Source: Sphingobium arseniciresistens (lineage in GTDB: Bacteria; Pseudomonadota; Alphaproteobacteria; Sphingomonadales; Sphingomonadaceae). Taken from it: a DNA stretch of 64,000 bases. The DNA lies in the NCBI GenBank assembly GCA_029167225.1, contig JARFNK010000002.1:410860-474859 (forward strand), given 5' to 3'. The notes under the pieces are model-generated. The model did not search any database. It worked only from the letters and a program-made list of their open reading frames with translations, and had not been told where the DNA came from. Shown one piece after another: positions 28,190-36,205 of this stretch (within the stretch, counting starts at the first letter, position 1; every line of letters starts with the position of its first letter). The position numbers were made by a program, and so were the translations under genes.

Positions 28190-30805
28190 ATGAAGTGTTT
28201 GAGTATGACTTCTCTCGGCGCCTTGGCCATGGCGCTGAGTGTGCCGGGTATTGCGTGCGCTCAGGATGAGGCGCCGCAGGCGGCAGGGGGCGAGAGTACC
28301 GACACCATCGTCGTCACGGGCACGCGCACCGTGGGTTTCAAGGCTTCCGACAGTCCCGCCCCGATCCAGGTCCTTGGCAGTGATGCGCTCAAGCGCGTCG
28401 GCCAGACCGATATGGTCCAGGCGCTCGCGCAGCAGCTTCCGTCCGTACAGGCTCAGGGGTTCGGTTCCGACCAGGCGGCATTCCATCCGTCGGTCAAGCT
28501 GCGCGGCCTCAATCCCAATCACACGCTGGTCCTGATCGACGGCAAGCGTCGCCACGGCACTTCCAGCGTCGTCGTCACCGGCGGCCCCTTCGGCGGCAAC
28601 GCCGCGGCCGACATCAGCCTGATACCGCAGGACGCGATCGACCATGTGGAAGTGCTGCAAGACGGAGCCGCCGCGCAATATGGCACGGACGCGATCGCAG
28701 GCGTCCTCAACTTCATCCTCAAGCGCAAGGACCATGGCGGCGACATCAACCTGACCGCGGGCAAGTTTTTCGATGAAGGTGGCCAGAGCTGGTCCGTGAT
28801 GGGCAATTTCGGCTTTGCGCCGATCGAGAATGCGTTTGTAAACATCACCGCCGAACGGAAGTTCAAAAACTATACCTTCCGGGGCGACCTTGATCCGCGC
28901 GTCGTGGACACGGGGCTCAATACCTCTGCCAATACCGGCGCAAATGGCGGCCGGACGATCCTGCGGCTCTGGCCCGGTGTTGCGAGCCAGGACGACTATC
29001 CTTATGTCAACCGCATCTCGGGTGACGGTCGCCTGCAGCTCACCAACATCATGTATAATTCAGGATGGCAGGTTGCGCCGGAGGTCGAGATCTATGCTTC
29101 GGGCAGCTATTCGCGCAAGAAGGGCAAGACGTGGCAGAATTACCGCCTGCCCAACGTGGTGTTCGGCAAGATGCCGCGGACCGGCACTGCCCCTGCGACC
29201 AGCGCCGCGAACTCGGCCGACGTTCCGTTCCAGCAGGGCTTCCGCCCGCAGGAACTGCTGGTTGAAACCGATTTTGCCCAGACGCTGGGTGTTCGTGGTG
29301 AATTCGGCAAGACGACCTGGGATCTCTCGTCGACCTATGGCCTCAACAAGAGTGAGATCTACGTCATCGGCTCGGCCAATGCCGCGCTCTATTATGACAC
29401 CTCGACGACCACGACCCGCGGGATTTCGCCCAGCGAGACCCACAATGGCGATTTCATCGCATCGCAGTGGACCAATACGCTGGATGTGACCCATGAATTC
29501 GATGTGGGTCTGGCAGAACCCGTCACGCTGGCGGGCGGCCTGGAATATCGCCGGGAGGTGTTCCAGCTCAAGGCAGGCGAGGTTGCTTCCTACTATACCG
29601 GCTCGGGCGTGGCGCAGGGCGGCATCCAGTCGTTCTTCGGTTATGCGCCTTCGAACGCCAGCCGGAACATCCGCAAGAACTTCTCGCAATATCTGGATGT
29701 CTCCGTGAAGCCGGTCGAAGCGGTCTTGCTGGATGGCGCGGTTCGCCATGAGCATTATGACGATTTCGGTGATACCACCGTTTTCAAGCTGACCGGCCGC
29801 TATGACATTTCGCCGGTCATCGCCATTCGCGGTACGGCGTCCACCGGCTTCCGAGCGCCCACTCTGGCGGAGGGCTTCTATTCGGGCATCAACGTCAGCG
29901 TCTCTTCGCTCTCGGGGATCTTCGCACCCAATTCGGCCGGTGCGGCGGCACTTGGCATTGCAGGGCTGAAGCCGGAGAAATCGACCAACTTCAGCGGCGG
30001 CTTCGTGTTGAAGCCGCTGTCCGGCCTGACGATCACGGTTGATGCCTATTCCATCCGCATCCGTGACCGCATCGTCCGTTCCAGTTCGTTCGTCGGCTTC
30101 TCTTCGGCGGCCAACACCATCACTTCTCCGTCGGTCATTGCCGCCCTGCGCGCCAATGGTGTGCCGGTGGATTCCGTGATCGCCGCGATTCAAGGCGGTG
30201 CAAGCGGCAGCGTAGGCGTCAACGCCTTCGTGAACGGCGTGACCAGCCTGACGCAGGGGCTCGATGTCATGGCGACCTATACCAGCGACCTTGGCAACTG
30301 GGGTTCGATCGATTGGTCACTGGCGGGCAACTATAACAAGACCGAGATCAAGAAGGTCAATGCGCCGCCGTCCAACATCGACCAGCGCGTGCAGTTGCTC
30401 GATGTCTATGCCCAGGCCGATCTTACCAAGACCACGCCAAAATATCGTGCAACGGCCAGTGCCTTCTGGAGCCTCGACAAGTTCAGCGTGAACCTGCGTG
30501 AATCCTATTATGGATCCCATTATACGATCATTTCCACACCCACGAACGGCTCCGCGCGAGAACGGCTGGGCATCCATCCGATGTTCATCACCGACCTTGA
30601 GCTGTCATACAAGCCGATCGATCCGGTGAAGCTGTCGATCGGCGCAAACAACCTGTTCAACAAATATCCGACCAAATATCCAAAGTTCATCCGGGATCAG
30701 CAATATGCGGCAAGTTCGACCGCATTTGTCGCGCAATATCCCGGCTTCTCCGCCATCGGCATCAACGGGGGCTATTACTATGCCCGCGCCACGCTGAGCT
30801 GGTGA
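28190..30805 (+). CDS. TonB-dependent outer-membrane receptor 2
   Basis: This 871-aa receptor has a signal peptide (SMTSLGALAMALSVPGIA, cleaved near ACAQ), a TonB box-like TIVVTGTRT and a plug with LRGLNPNHTLVLIDGKR and VEVLQDGAAAQYGTDAIAGVLN. The barrel includes TASTGFRAPTLAEGF and ends in an aromatic residue (ATLSW). It shares the layout of receptor 1, so the pair probably arose by duplication. A terminator separates the two genes, so each may be expressed alone. Confidence 0.93.
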   Translation: MKCLSMTSLGALAMALSVPGIACAQDEAPQAAGGESTDTIVVTGTRTVGFKASDSPAPIQVLGSDALKRVGQTDMVQALAQQLPSVQAQGFGSDQAAFHPSVKLRGLNPNHTLVLIDGKRRHGTSSVVVTGGPFGGNAAADISLIPQDAIDHVEVLQDGAAAQYGTDAIAGVLNFILKRKDHGGDINLTAGKFFDEGGQSWSVMGNFGFAPIENAFVNITAERKFKNYTFRGDLDPRVVDTGLNTSANTGANGGRTILRLWPGVASQDDYPYVNRISGDGRLQLTNIMYNSGWQVAPEVEIYASGSYSRKKGKTWQNYRLPNVVFGKMPRTGTAPATSAANSADVPFQQGFRPQELLVETDFAQTLGVRGEFGKTTWDLSSTYGLNKSEIYVIGSANAALYYDTSTTTTRGISPSETHNGDFIASQWTNTLDVTHEFDVGLAEPVTLAGGLEYRREVFQLKAGEVASYYTGSGVAQGGIQSFFGYAPSNASRNIRKNFSQYLDVSVKPVEAVLLDGAVRHEHYDDFGDTTVFKLTGRYDISPVIAIRGTASTGFRAPTLAEGFYSGINVSVSSLSGIFAPNSAGAAALGIAGLKPEKSTNFSGGFVLKPLSGLTITVDAYSIRIRDRIVRSSSFVGFSSAANTITSPSVIAALRANGVPVDSVIAAIQGGASGSVGVNAFVNGVTSLTQGLDVMATYTSDLGNWGSIDWSLAGNYNKTEIKKVNAPPSNIDQRVQLLDVYAQADLTKTTPKYRATASAFWSLDKFSVNLRESYYGSHYTIISTPTNGSARERLGIHPMFITDLELSYKPIDPVKLSIGANNLFNKYPTKYPKFIRDQQYAASSTAFVAQYPGFSAIGINGGYYYARATLSW

Positions 30806-30844
30806 TTGCCTGTAGCGGCAGTTGATCTTGCCGTGATAACGTTA

Positions 30845-30884
30845 AAGGCGAGGGGGCTTGGCTCCCTCGCCTTCGCTCTTTTCC
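30845..30884 (+). terminator. Rho-independent terminator after TonB receptor 2
   Basis: A perfect 10-bp stem (AAGGCGAGGG / CCCTCGCCTT) with a 9-base loop is followed by CGCTCTTTTCC. Confidence 0.8.
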
Positions 30885-30908
30885 TCAATTCTCGCAGATC
30901 CGAACGTC

Positions 30909-31439
30909 ATGCTGACTTATCGCCTTGCCACGAACGATGATGCCCACGCCCTGCGCGTCATGATCGGGGCCGCCATCGAAACCCTGCAACAGAATTTCCT
31001 CAGCAAGGAACAGATCGCAGCCAGCCATGGCTTCATGGGGCTGGACATGCGCCTGATCGAGGACGGCACCTATTTCCTGGTCGAGCGTGACGGCGTTCTG
31101 GCCGGATGCGGGGGCTGGAGCAGGCGCGAGACGCCCTATGGTCATGATGGCTCGCCGGGTCGCGACGACAGGCTGCTCGATCCCGCCACCGAGCCGGCGC
31201 GCATAAGGGCGATGTACACCCATCCCGATCATGCGAGGCAGGGGGTCGGGCGCATGATCATTGCTCTATGCGAGGAGGCCGCCGTCGCAGAGGGCTTTGC
31301 CCGGCTCCAGCTTTCTTCGACCCTTTCGGGCGCACCGCTCTATCGGACGTGTGGATTTATCGAAGTCGTTCGTTTCATGGATAGTGGCGTTCCGCTGATC
31401 ACCATGGAAAAACAACTCGAGTTGCAGGTTCCCCATTGA
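30909..31439 (+). CDS. GNAT-family N-acetyltransferase
   Basis: This 176-aa protein of the GNAT fold has the acetyl-CoA-binding motif A as IRAMYTHPDHARQGVGRMII (R-Q-G-V-G-R). A C-terminal segment APLYRTCGFIEV is typical of the family. I chose the ATG at 30909; the frame opens at 30858, inside the upstream terminator. The substrate is unknown. Confidence 0.85.
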   Translation: MLTYRLATNDDAHALRVMIGAAIETLQQNFLSKEQIAASHGFMGLDMRLIEDGTYFLVERDGVLAGCGGWSRRETPYGHDGSPGRDDRLLDPATEPARIRAMYTHPDHARQGVGRMIIALCEEAAVAEGFARLQLSSTLSGAPLYRTCGFIEVVRFMDSGVPLITMEKQLELQVPH

Positions 31440-31518
31440 TGCCGACAATGACGACATACGGTGCTGCGCCTTTGGCGGCCGCCGTTCAGAGCCCATCCAC
31501 TTCACGGAAGGGCAACTG

Positions 31519-32352
31519 ATGGACTGGACGCAATTCTCCAATTTCGCCATCCCGCTGGCGGCAATGCTCGCGGCGGGACTGTTTGCAGGCTTTGCCGCGG
31601 GCATTTTCGGCATTGGCGGCGGCTTCGTCGTCGTCCCGGCCTTGTTCATCGTGTTGCCGCTACTTGGCGGCACGCATGACGGCATCGCCCATGTCGCGAT
31701 CGGCACCTCCGCCGCAACGATCATCGTGACCTCCATTCGATCGCTGATGGCGCATGCCAAGCGAGGCGCGGTGGAGTTTGAGATACTCAAGACATGGGCG
31801 CCGTGGATCATCCTGGGCGATGGCATCGGCGTGTTGCTCGCGGGCCATGTGAACGGCCATGTGCTGACCATGATCTTCGCCGTCGGCGTGTTCTTGATGT
31901 CGCTGAATTTCCTGCTGCCGAAGGTCGGCGGCAAGGTGATCAGCCAGAACATGCCCTCTGGCGTCGTGCGCATGGGCATAGCCGGCGGCCTAGGCACTTT
32001 TTCAGCGCTGCTCGGCATCGGGGGCGGTACGATCGCCATCATGGTGATGACATTGTGCGGCCGTTCGATCCACCGTGCCATCGCCACGGCTTCCGGGATC
32101 GGTACGTTGATTGCCATCCCCAGCGCGATTGGCTTTGCCATCATCGGCCTGGGGGAGGGCGGTCTGCCATGGGGATCGCTGGGATATGTGAATATTCCCG
32201 CAACGCTGGCCATCGCCTCCATGTCGGTCCTGACCGCTCCGCTGGGTGTCGCCGTTGCCCATAGCCTGCCCGCCGGGCCGCTGAAAAAGGTGTTCGGCGT
32301 CTATCTCGTCATCATCGCCTTCGTGATGTTCCGCAACTCACTCAAAATGTGA
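31519..32352 (+). CDS. TauE/SafE-family membrane permease
   Basis: This 277-aa polytopic inner-membrane protein has about eight hydrophobic segments and two repeated glycine-rich motifs: FAAGIFGIGGGFVVVPAL in the first half and SALLGIGGGTIAIMVM in the second, as in the TauE/SafE (DUF81) family. Some members export sulfite or sulfoacetate, but most are uncharacterised, so the substrate is open. Confidence 0.9.
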   Translation: MDWTQFSNFAIPLAAMLAAGLFAGFAAGIFGIGGGFVVVPALFIVLPLLGGTHDGIAHVAIGTSAATIIVTSIRSLMAHAKRGAVEFEILKTWAPWIILGDGIGVLLAGHVNGHVLTMIFAVGVFLMSLNFLLPKVGGKVISQNMPSGVVRMGIAGGLGTFSALLGIGGGTIAIMVMTLCGRSIHRAIATASGIGTLIAIPSAIGFAIIGLGEGGLPWGSLGYVNIPATLAIASMSVLTAPLGVAVAHSLPAGPLKKVFGVYLVIIAFVMFRNSLKM

Positions 32353-32407
32353 GCGAAGATGTGAATCGGGGCCAGTCTACGATCCTTTGAGGGAAGGGAA
32401 ACATGCC

Positions 32408-33523
32408 ATGACCATCGCCATGAACCGTCGTGCATTGTTGGGCGCCACCACCGTGGGAACCGCGCTTGCCATCGGCAGCAGCCGGGCCTTTGCCGCGGCG
32501 CCGCAAAAATCGGTCTTCGGCCCCGCACCGGGCGTGGCGCTGCTCTCTCGCAATGAAAACCCCTATGGACCCGCGCCAAGCGCGGTCAAGGCGATGGCCG
32601 AGAGCGCTTCGCTTGGATGCTATTACGCCAATGGCGGGACAGACCGGCTGACAGCGATGATTGCCGAGCGCTTTGGCGTCGGCACGGACCAGGTCGTGGT
32701 CGGCAGCGGATCGACCGAAGTGCTCAATGCCACGATCATGGCCTATATGAACCGTGGCGCAGTGCTGGCGCCGGAATTGTTCTGGGACACGACAGTCAGA
32801 TTTGGCGTGCGAAAGGGCGCCAAACTCAAATCCGTGCCGCTCACGGCGGACATGAGCATCGACCTGGACGGGCTGGCGGCGTCCTATGGCCCGGATGTGG
32901 GCATGATCCACCTGTGCAACCCCAATAACCCGACAGGCATGGTGCTGGACGGCGACAAGCTGCGCGCCTTCGTGCGGAAACTGTCGCCGCAGACGATCGT
33001 CATCGTGGATGAGGCTTACAACGAACTGACGGACCGGCCGGATTATACCTCCGTCTCCAGCCTGGTGAAGGAATGTCCGAACCTCATCGTGTTCCGCACC
33101 TTCTCCAAGATCTACGGCATGGCGGGATTGCGGCTCGGCTATGCGATCACATCGCCCGAACATGCGACGGCGATCAGGGGCTATTTGATGAATGGCGGCC
33201 TGAATGAAGCCGGTCTGGCGGCAGCAATCGCCTCCTATAACGACACCACCTTCCTGAACTTCTCCAAGCAGAAGATCGTCGAGGCACGCGGGATCATTTC
33301 CGATGCGGTCAAGACGGCAGGGCTGACCGCGCTGCCATCCCAGACGAACTTCGTCTTTGTAAAGGTTGCGGACGCCAATGCCGTACAGAAGGGGATGGCC
33401 GCGCAGAAGATCATGATCCGCGGCGCCTATGGCAAATGGACCGAATGGTCGCGCGTCTCGACGGGCAAGATCGAGGACGTGAAGCGCTATGCGATGGCCT
33501 TGCCGCAAGTGGTGAGCGCCTGA
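32408..33523 (+). CDS. Tat-exported PLP aminotransferase, histidinol-phosphate aminotransferase-like
   Basis: This 371-aa class I/II aminotransferase starts with a twin-arginine signal (MNRRALLGATTVG ... RAFAA), so the folded enzyme is probably exported to the periplasm. Fold-type I motifs are present: SRNENPYGPAP at the substrate end, GSGSTEVLN, HLCNPNNPTGM, the PLP-binding aspartate region VDEAYNELTD, and the Schiff-base lysine in TFSKIYGMAGLRLGY. I chose the ATG at 32408 with a GGGAAGGGAAA ribosome site. HisC itself is cytoplasmic, so this is a specialised paralogue with unknown substrate. Confidence 0.88.
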   Translation: MTIAMNRRALLGATTVGTALAIGSSRAFAAAPQKSVFGPAPGVALLSRNENPYGPAPSAVKAMAESASLGCYYANGGTDRLTAMIAERFGVGTDQVVVGSGSTEVLNATIMAYMNRGAVLAPELFWDTTVRFGVRKGAKLKSVPLTADMSIDLDGLAASYGPDVGMIHLCNPNNPTGMVLDGDKLRAFVRKLSPQTIVIVDEAYNELTDRPDYTSVSSLVKECPNLIVFRTFSKIYGMAGLRLGYAITSPEHATAIRGYLMNGGLNEAGLAAAIASYNDTTFLNFSKQKIVEARGIISDAVKTAGLTALPSQTNFVFVKVADANAVQKGMAAQKIMIRGAYGKWTEWSRVSTGKIEDVKRYAMALPQVVSA

Positions 33524-33685
33524 GGAGAGGAGGAAAAGCTGACGTCGCTCCCTTCCGCGGATGCCCATCCATGAGCAGGAAATGACTATATGGGGAACGG
33601 CGCGATCGAGATTTTCGTGAATGGCGAGCTTTGCCTTGCTTCGGAGGAAGAAACTCGGTAGCTGCCGCGAACCAACCGGCCGTGT

Positions 33686-33762
<77 letters not shown>

Positions 33763-33889
33763 CATATCAAGCGCTACCCAAGTGCGCGCCGGTCCTGGGG
33801 CAGAGCGGAGAAGAAGGGGCGATTGCTTCCCGCTCAGGCGCCAGGGATAACGGAATGATTGCGGACGGATTTCGTGCGAACCGCTAAGC

Positions 33890-34345
33890 TTACTCGCCGC
33901 AAATCTTCCTCAGAAGATAATCGAGTGCCACGCGCTCGGCATCGTTCAACGGGGCAAGGGTGGCCTCCGTGATGGTCTTGCCTGTCTCGCCAACAGTCTC
34001 GGCGATTTTTCGCCCTTCCTTCTCCAGCACGATCCTGAGTTCGCGCTTGTCTTCAAGGCTCGGCTCGGTCCGCACCAGCTTTCGCTTGCGCATACGCTCC
34101 ACGACCCCTCGCGTCGTGGCGGGATCCATGGCGGCGGTGCGTCCCAACTCAGCTAGAGAACAGGGGCTGTGATCTTTAAGTGCAAGCAATGCCGCGGCCT
34201 GTACGGCGGTCAAATCCGGATCGGATGAAAGCTGGCCGAACAAAACCATATTCCGCTGATAGGCTTTGCGTAACAGAAATCCGATACTTGCATCTAGGGC
34301 GGGGGATTTCATCACTGACTTCTTCGGACGAGCTTCCTTCTTCAC
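33890..34345 (-). CDS. MarR-family transcriptional regulator
   Basis: This 151-aa winged-helix protein has the MarR layout. The recognition helix region is SLAELGRTAAMDPATTRGVVERM, the wing is RTEPSLEDKRELRIVLEKEG, and dimerisation helices lie at both ends. The ligand is unknown. A copy of the GTATAC element found at the catabolic promoters lies about 70 bases upstream of its start, so it may regulate itself and belong to the same regulon, or be the regulator that binds that element. Neither is shown. Confidence 0.88.
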   Translation of the reverse strand: MKKEARPKKSVMKSPALDASIGFLLRKAYQRNMVLFGQLSSDPDLTAVQAAALLALKDHSPCSLAELGRTAAMDPATTRGVVERMRKRKLVRTEPSLEDKRELRIVLEKEGRKIAETVGETGKTITEATLAPLNDAERVALDYLLRKICGE

Positions 34346-34413
34346 ATCAAAACTCCCCGATAAAGATGATTCGTTCTCCCATAACAGCTTTTGCTATATG
34401 GACAAAATAGGGC

Positions 34414-34426
34414 GTATACGCTGAAT
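34414..34426 (+). promoter_or_regulatory. GTATAC element A (upstream of MarR gene)
   Basis: The site reads GTATACGCTGAAT. It matches the shared element seen at the catabolic promoters in 10 of 13 positions or better. It lies 69 bases upstream of the MarR start. Confidence 0.4.
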
Positions 34427-34451
34427 ATGCCCGTCCAGCGGACCAGACTGC

Positions 34452-36023
34452 CTAAGTTTTGGCGTGCAAGGCAGCCGAAAGCGGATCGAGATGCGATCCA
34501 TAGTGCCGCCACTTGTCGACCGATCGCGCATGTATGGCGCTTCGCACCTGGACTGCGCTCGCTGTCGAAACCGAACCGCCCGCTTGGCTGAAAGACAGGC
34601 AGCTCTCTGCCCAGGGGAGGTCGCAGAAATCCAGGAGCCGGCGTATGTGCCTTTCGGGTTCGCTCACCAGATCTTCATAGGCCAGTTCGAACAATCTGGC
34701 CGGCAACATATTGATCCAATGGTCTATCAGTCCATGCCAGCACGCCATATATGCCCCCAGTTCATCCAGCGCATAGCCAAATGGGTATGCGTCGCCGAAC
34801 AGGGTGGAATAAATGGCAAAACCGTTGGCCATTGGATCGCGGCGAAGAATGATGATTTTTGCATCAGGGATCGCCCGGCTAATCAGGCCGACGTAAAGAG
34901 AGTTGAACGGCAACTTGTCCGTGAAATATCGCGTGGCGCCCCGGCGGTCACCGACTTCGCGAAAATAGGCGTCAGCCAGTTGCTCGGGTGGTACGGCAAG
35001 TGACCGACCGACGAATTGCTGTTTTGAAAGGTTGCCGGCATTCACGCAGCCGACGGCCGCACGTGGGAACGCGTCGAGCTCGCCACCTGCCGTTACGTCG
35101 GGATGTGCGGCTAGAATACGCTCTACAAGAGTGGTCCCGCTGCGGGGTAAGCCCACTATGAAGATCGGCGTGGCGGGTGCATCGATCGCTGATGCGTCAT
35201 CTTGGGTGAGGCTCGACGCGTGATGTTGCGCCTTCAGTGCTTGCATGGTGTCGATATCCGACTGGACGTCATAATCGAACATCGCGCGTCGAATGCGATT
35301 GCCCTTCTGGAAATGTTGGAAGGCCGACCCGAACGCGCCGAGATCCTCAAATTCCTTGCCAAGGGCAAAATGAAGTTCCGGGCTGGGAGCGTCAGGGCCT
35401 CTCTTGGCTATCTTGGCCTCCAGTGCCTCGATATGATTATGCTCCGGGGTTTGGGTCTGCAGGTTGGAGCGGAAGTGATAAGCCTCCACATCGTCCGGGC
35501 TTAAACGCAGGACGGCTTCGATGCTGCTGCTGGCCTGTTCGAGCAAGCCGTTGGTCCGCTGGGCCGTTGCAAGATTGTATAGGATACGCGGATCATCGGG
35601 CGCCAGCTTCGCTGCGCGTTCGAACAGGGGCAAAGCCTCTTCCCCCGCGTCGCAATGCGCCAGAACCGATGCGAGCTGAGAATAGTCGATCGCATGGCGT
35701 GGCCTCCTTTTGAGCGCGGCCCGAGCACTGTGCAACGCGCTGACCCTGTCACCCAGAAGGAACTGTTGATGAGCCAGCATTATGACCGGGGCGGCCTCTT
35801 CCGTGAGTTCGGCGGCCTTACGAAAGCAGTCCAGGGCGCTGGCCTGTTGCAGGCGTACGCCGATCCAGCCAAGCTGGGACCACAGCCGCCAGTCCAGATC
35901 ATCCCGTTGGACCGCGGCACGCCAGGCATTGATGGCATCGCCGATCCGGTGGGCGGCGATCATCCCTTCGATATTTTCAAACGCTCTCAACATCTGCCTG
36001 GCGCTCCGGTTCGCCCATTTCAT
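34452..36023 (-). CDS. TPR-sulfotransferase fusion protein
   Basis: This protein of about 523 aa has tetratricopeptide repeats in its N-terminal half (for example the segment RILYNLATAQRTNGLLEQA) and a sulfotransferase domain from about residue 265. The 5'-phosphosulfate loop is FIVGLPRSGTTLVERIL, and the 3'-phosphate region IILRRDPMANGFA follows. It would transfer sulfate from PAPS to an unknown acceptor. I chose the ATG at 36023 because AAGGA lies six bases upstream; an ATG at 36026 and a GTG at 36041 are alternatives. It follows a TonB receptor on the same strand, a pairing often seen in sphingomonads and caulobacters. Confidence 0.88.
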   Translation of the reverse strand: MKWANRSARQMLRAFENIEGMIAAHRIGDAINAWRAAVQRDDLDWRLWSQLGWIGVRLQQASALDCFRKAAELTEEAAPVIMLAHQQFLLGDRVSALHSARAALKRRPRHAIDYSQLASVLAHCDAGEEALPLFERAAKLAPDDPRILYNLATAQRTNGLLEQASSSIEAVLRLSPDDVEAYHFRSNLQTQTPEHNHIEALEAKIAKRGPDAPSPELHFALGKEFEDLGAFGSAFQHFQKGNRIRRAMFDYDVQSDIDTMQALKAQHHASSLTQDDASAIDAPATPIFIVGLPRSGTTLVERILAAHPDVTAGGELDAFPRAAVGCVNAGNLSKQQFVGRSLAVPPEQLADAYFREVGDRRGATRYFTDKLPFNSLYVGLISRAIPDAKIIILRRDPMANGFAIYSTLFGDAYPFGYALDELGAYMACWHGLIDHWINMLPARLFELAYEDLVSEPERHIRRLLDFCDLPWAESCLSFSQAGGSVSTASAVQVRSAIHARSVDKWRHYGSHLDPLSAALHAKT

Positions 36024-36109
36024 CATCTGTCCTTGTTCCACTCCGGCCTGGCGATCTCAAGCCGGGCAGAAAGGGACATAGCGAATGCTGACAGGGCGCA
36101 TGGCAATGT

Positions 36110-36135
36110 GGCGGGCCGGTGTGCGCCGGCCCGCC
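36110..36135 (-). terminator. Hairpin between TonB receptor 3 and sulfotransferase gene
   Basis: A perfect 10-bp GC stem (GGCGGGCCGG / CCGGCCCGCC) with a 6-base loop lies 70 bases after the receptor stop codon. There is no clear T tract, so it may terminate only partly. Confidence 0.5.
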
Positions 36136-36205
36136 ATCATTCCGGGTCAGGAAAAGACCTGATCACCACGGTTGATTGCCGACACTGCTGTCCGCGCGAC
36201 CGGCT

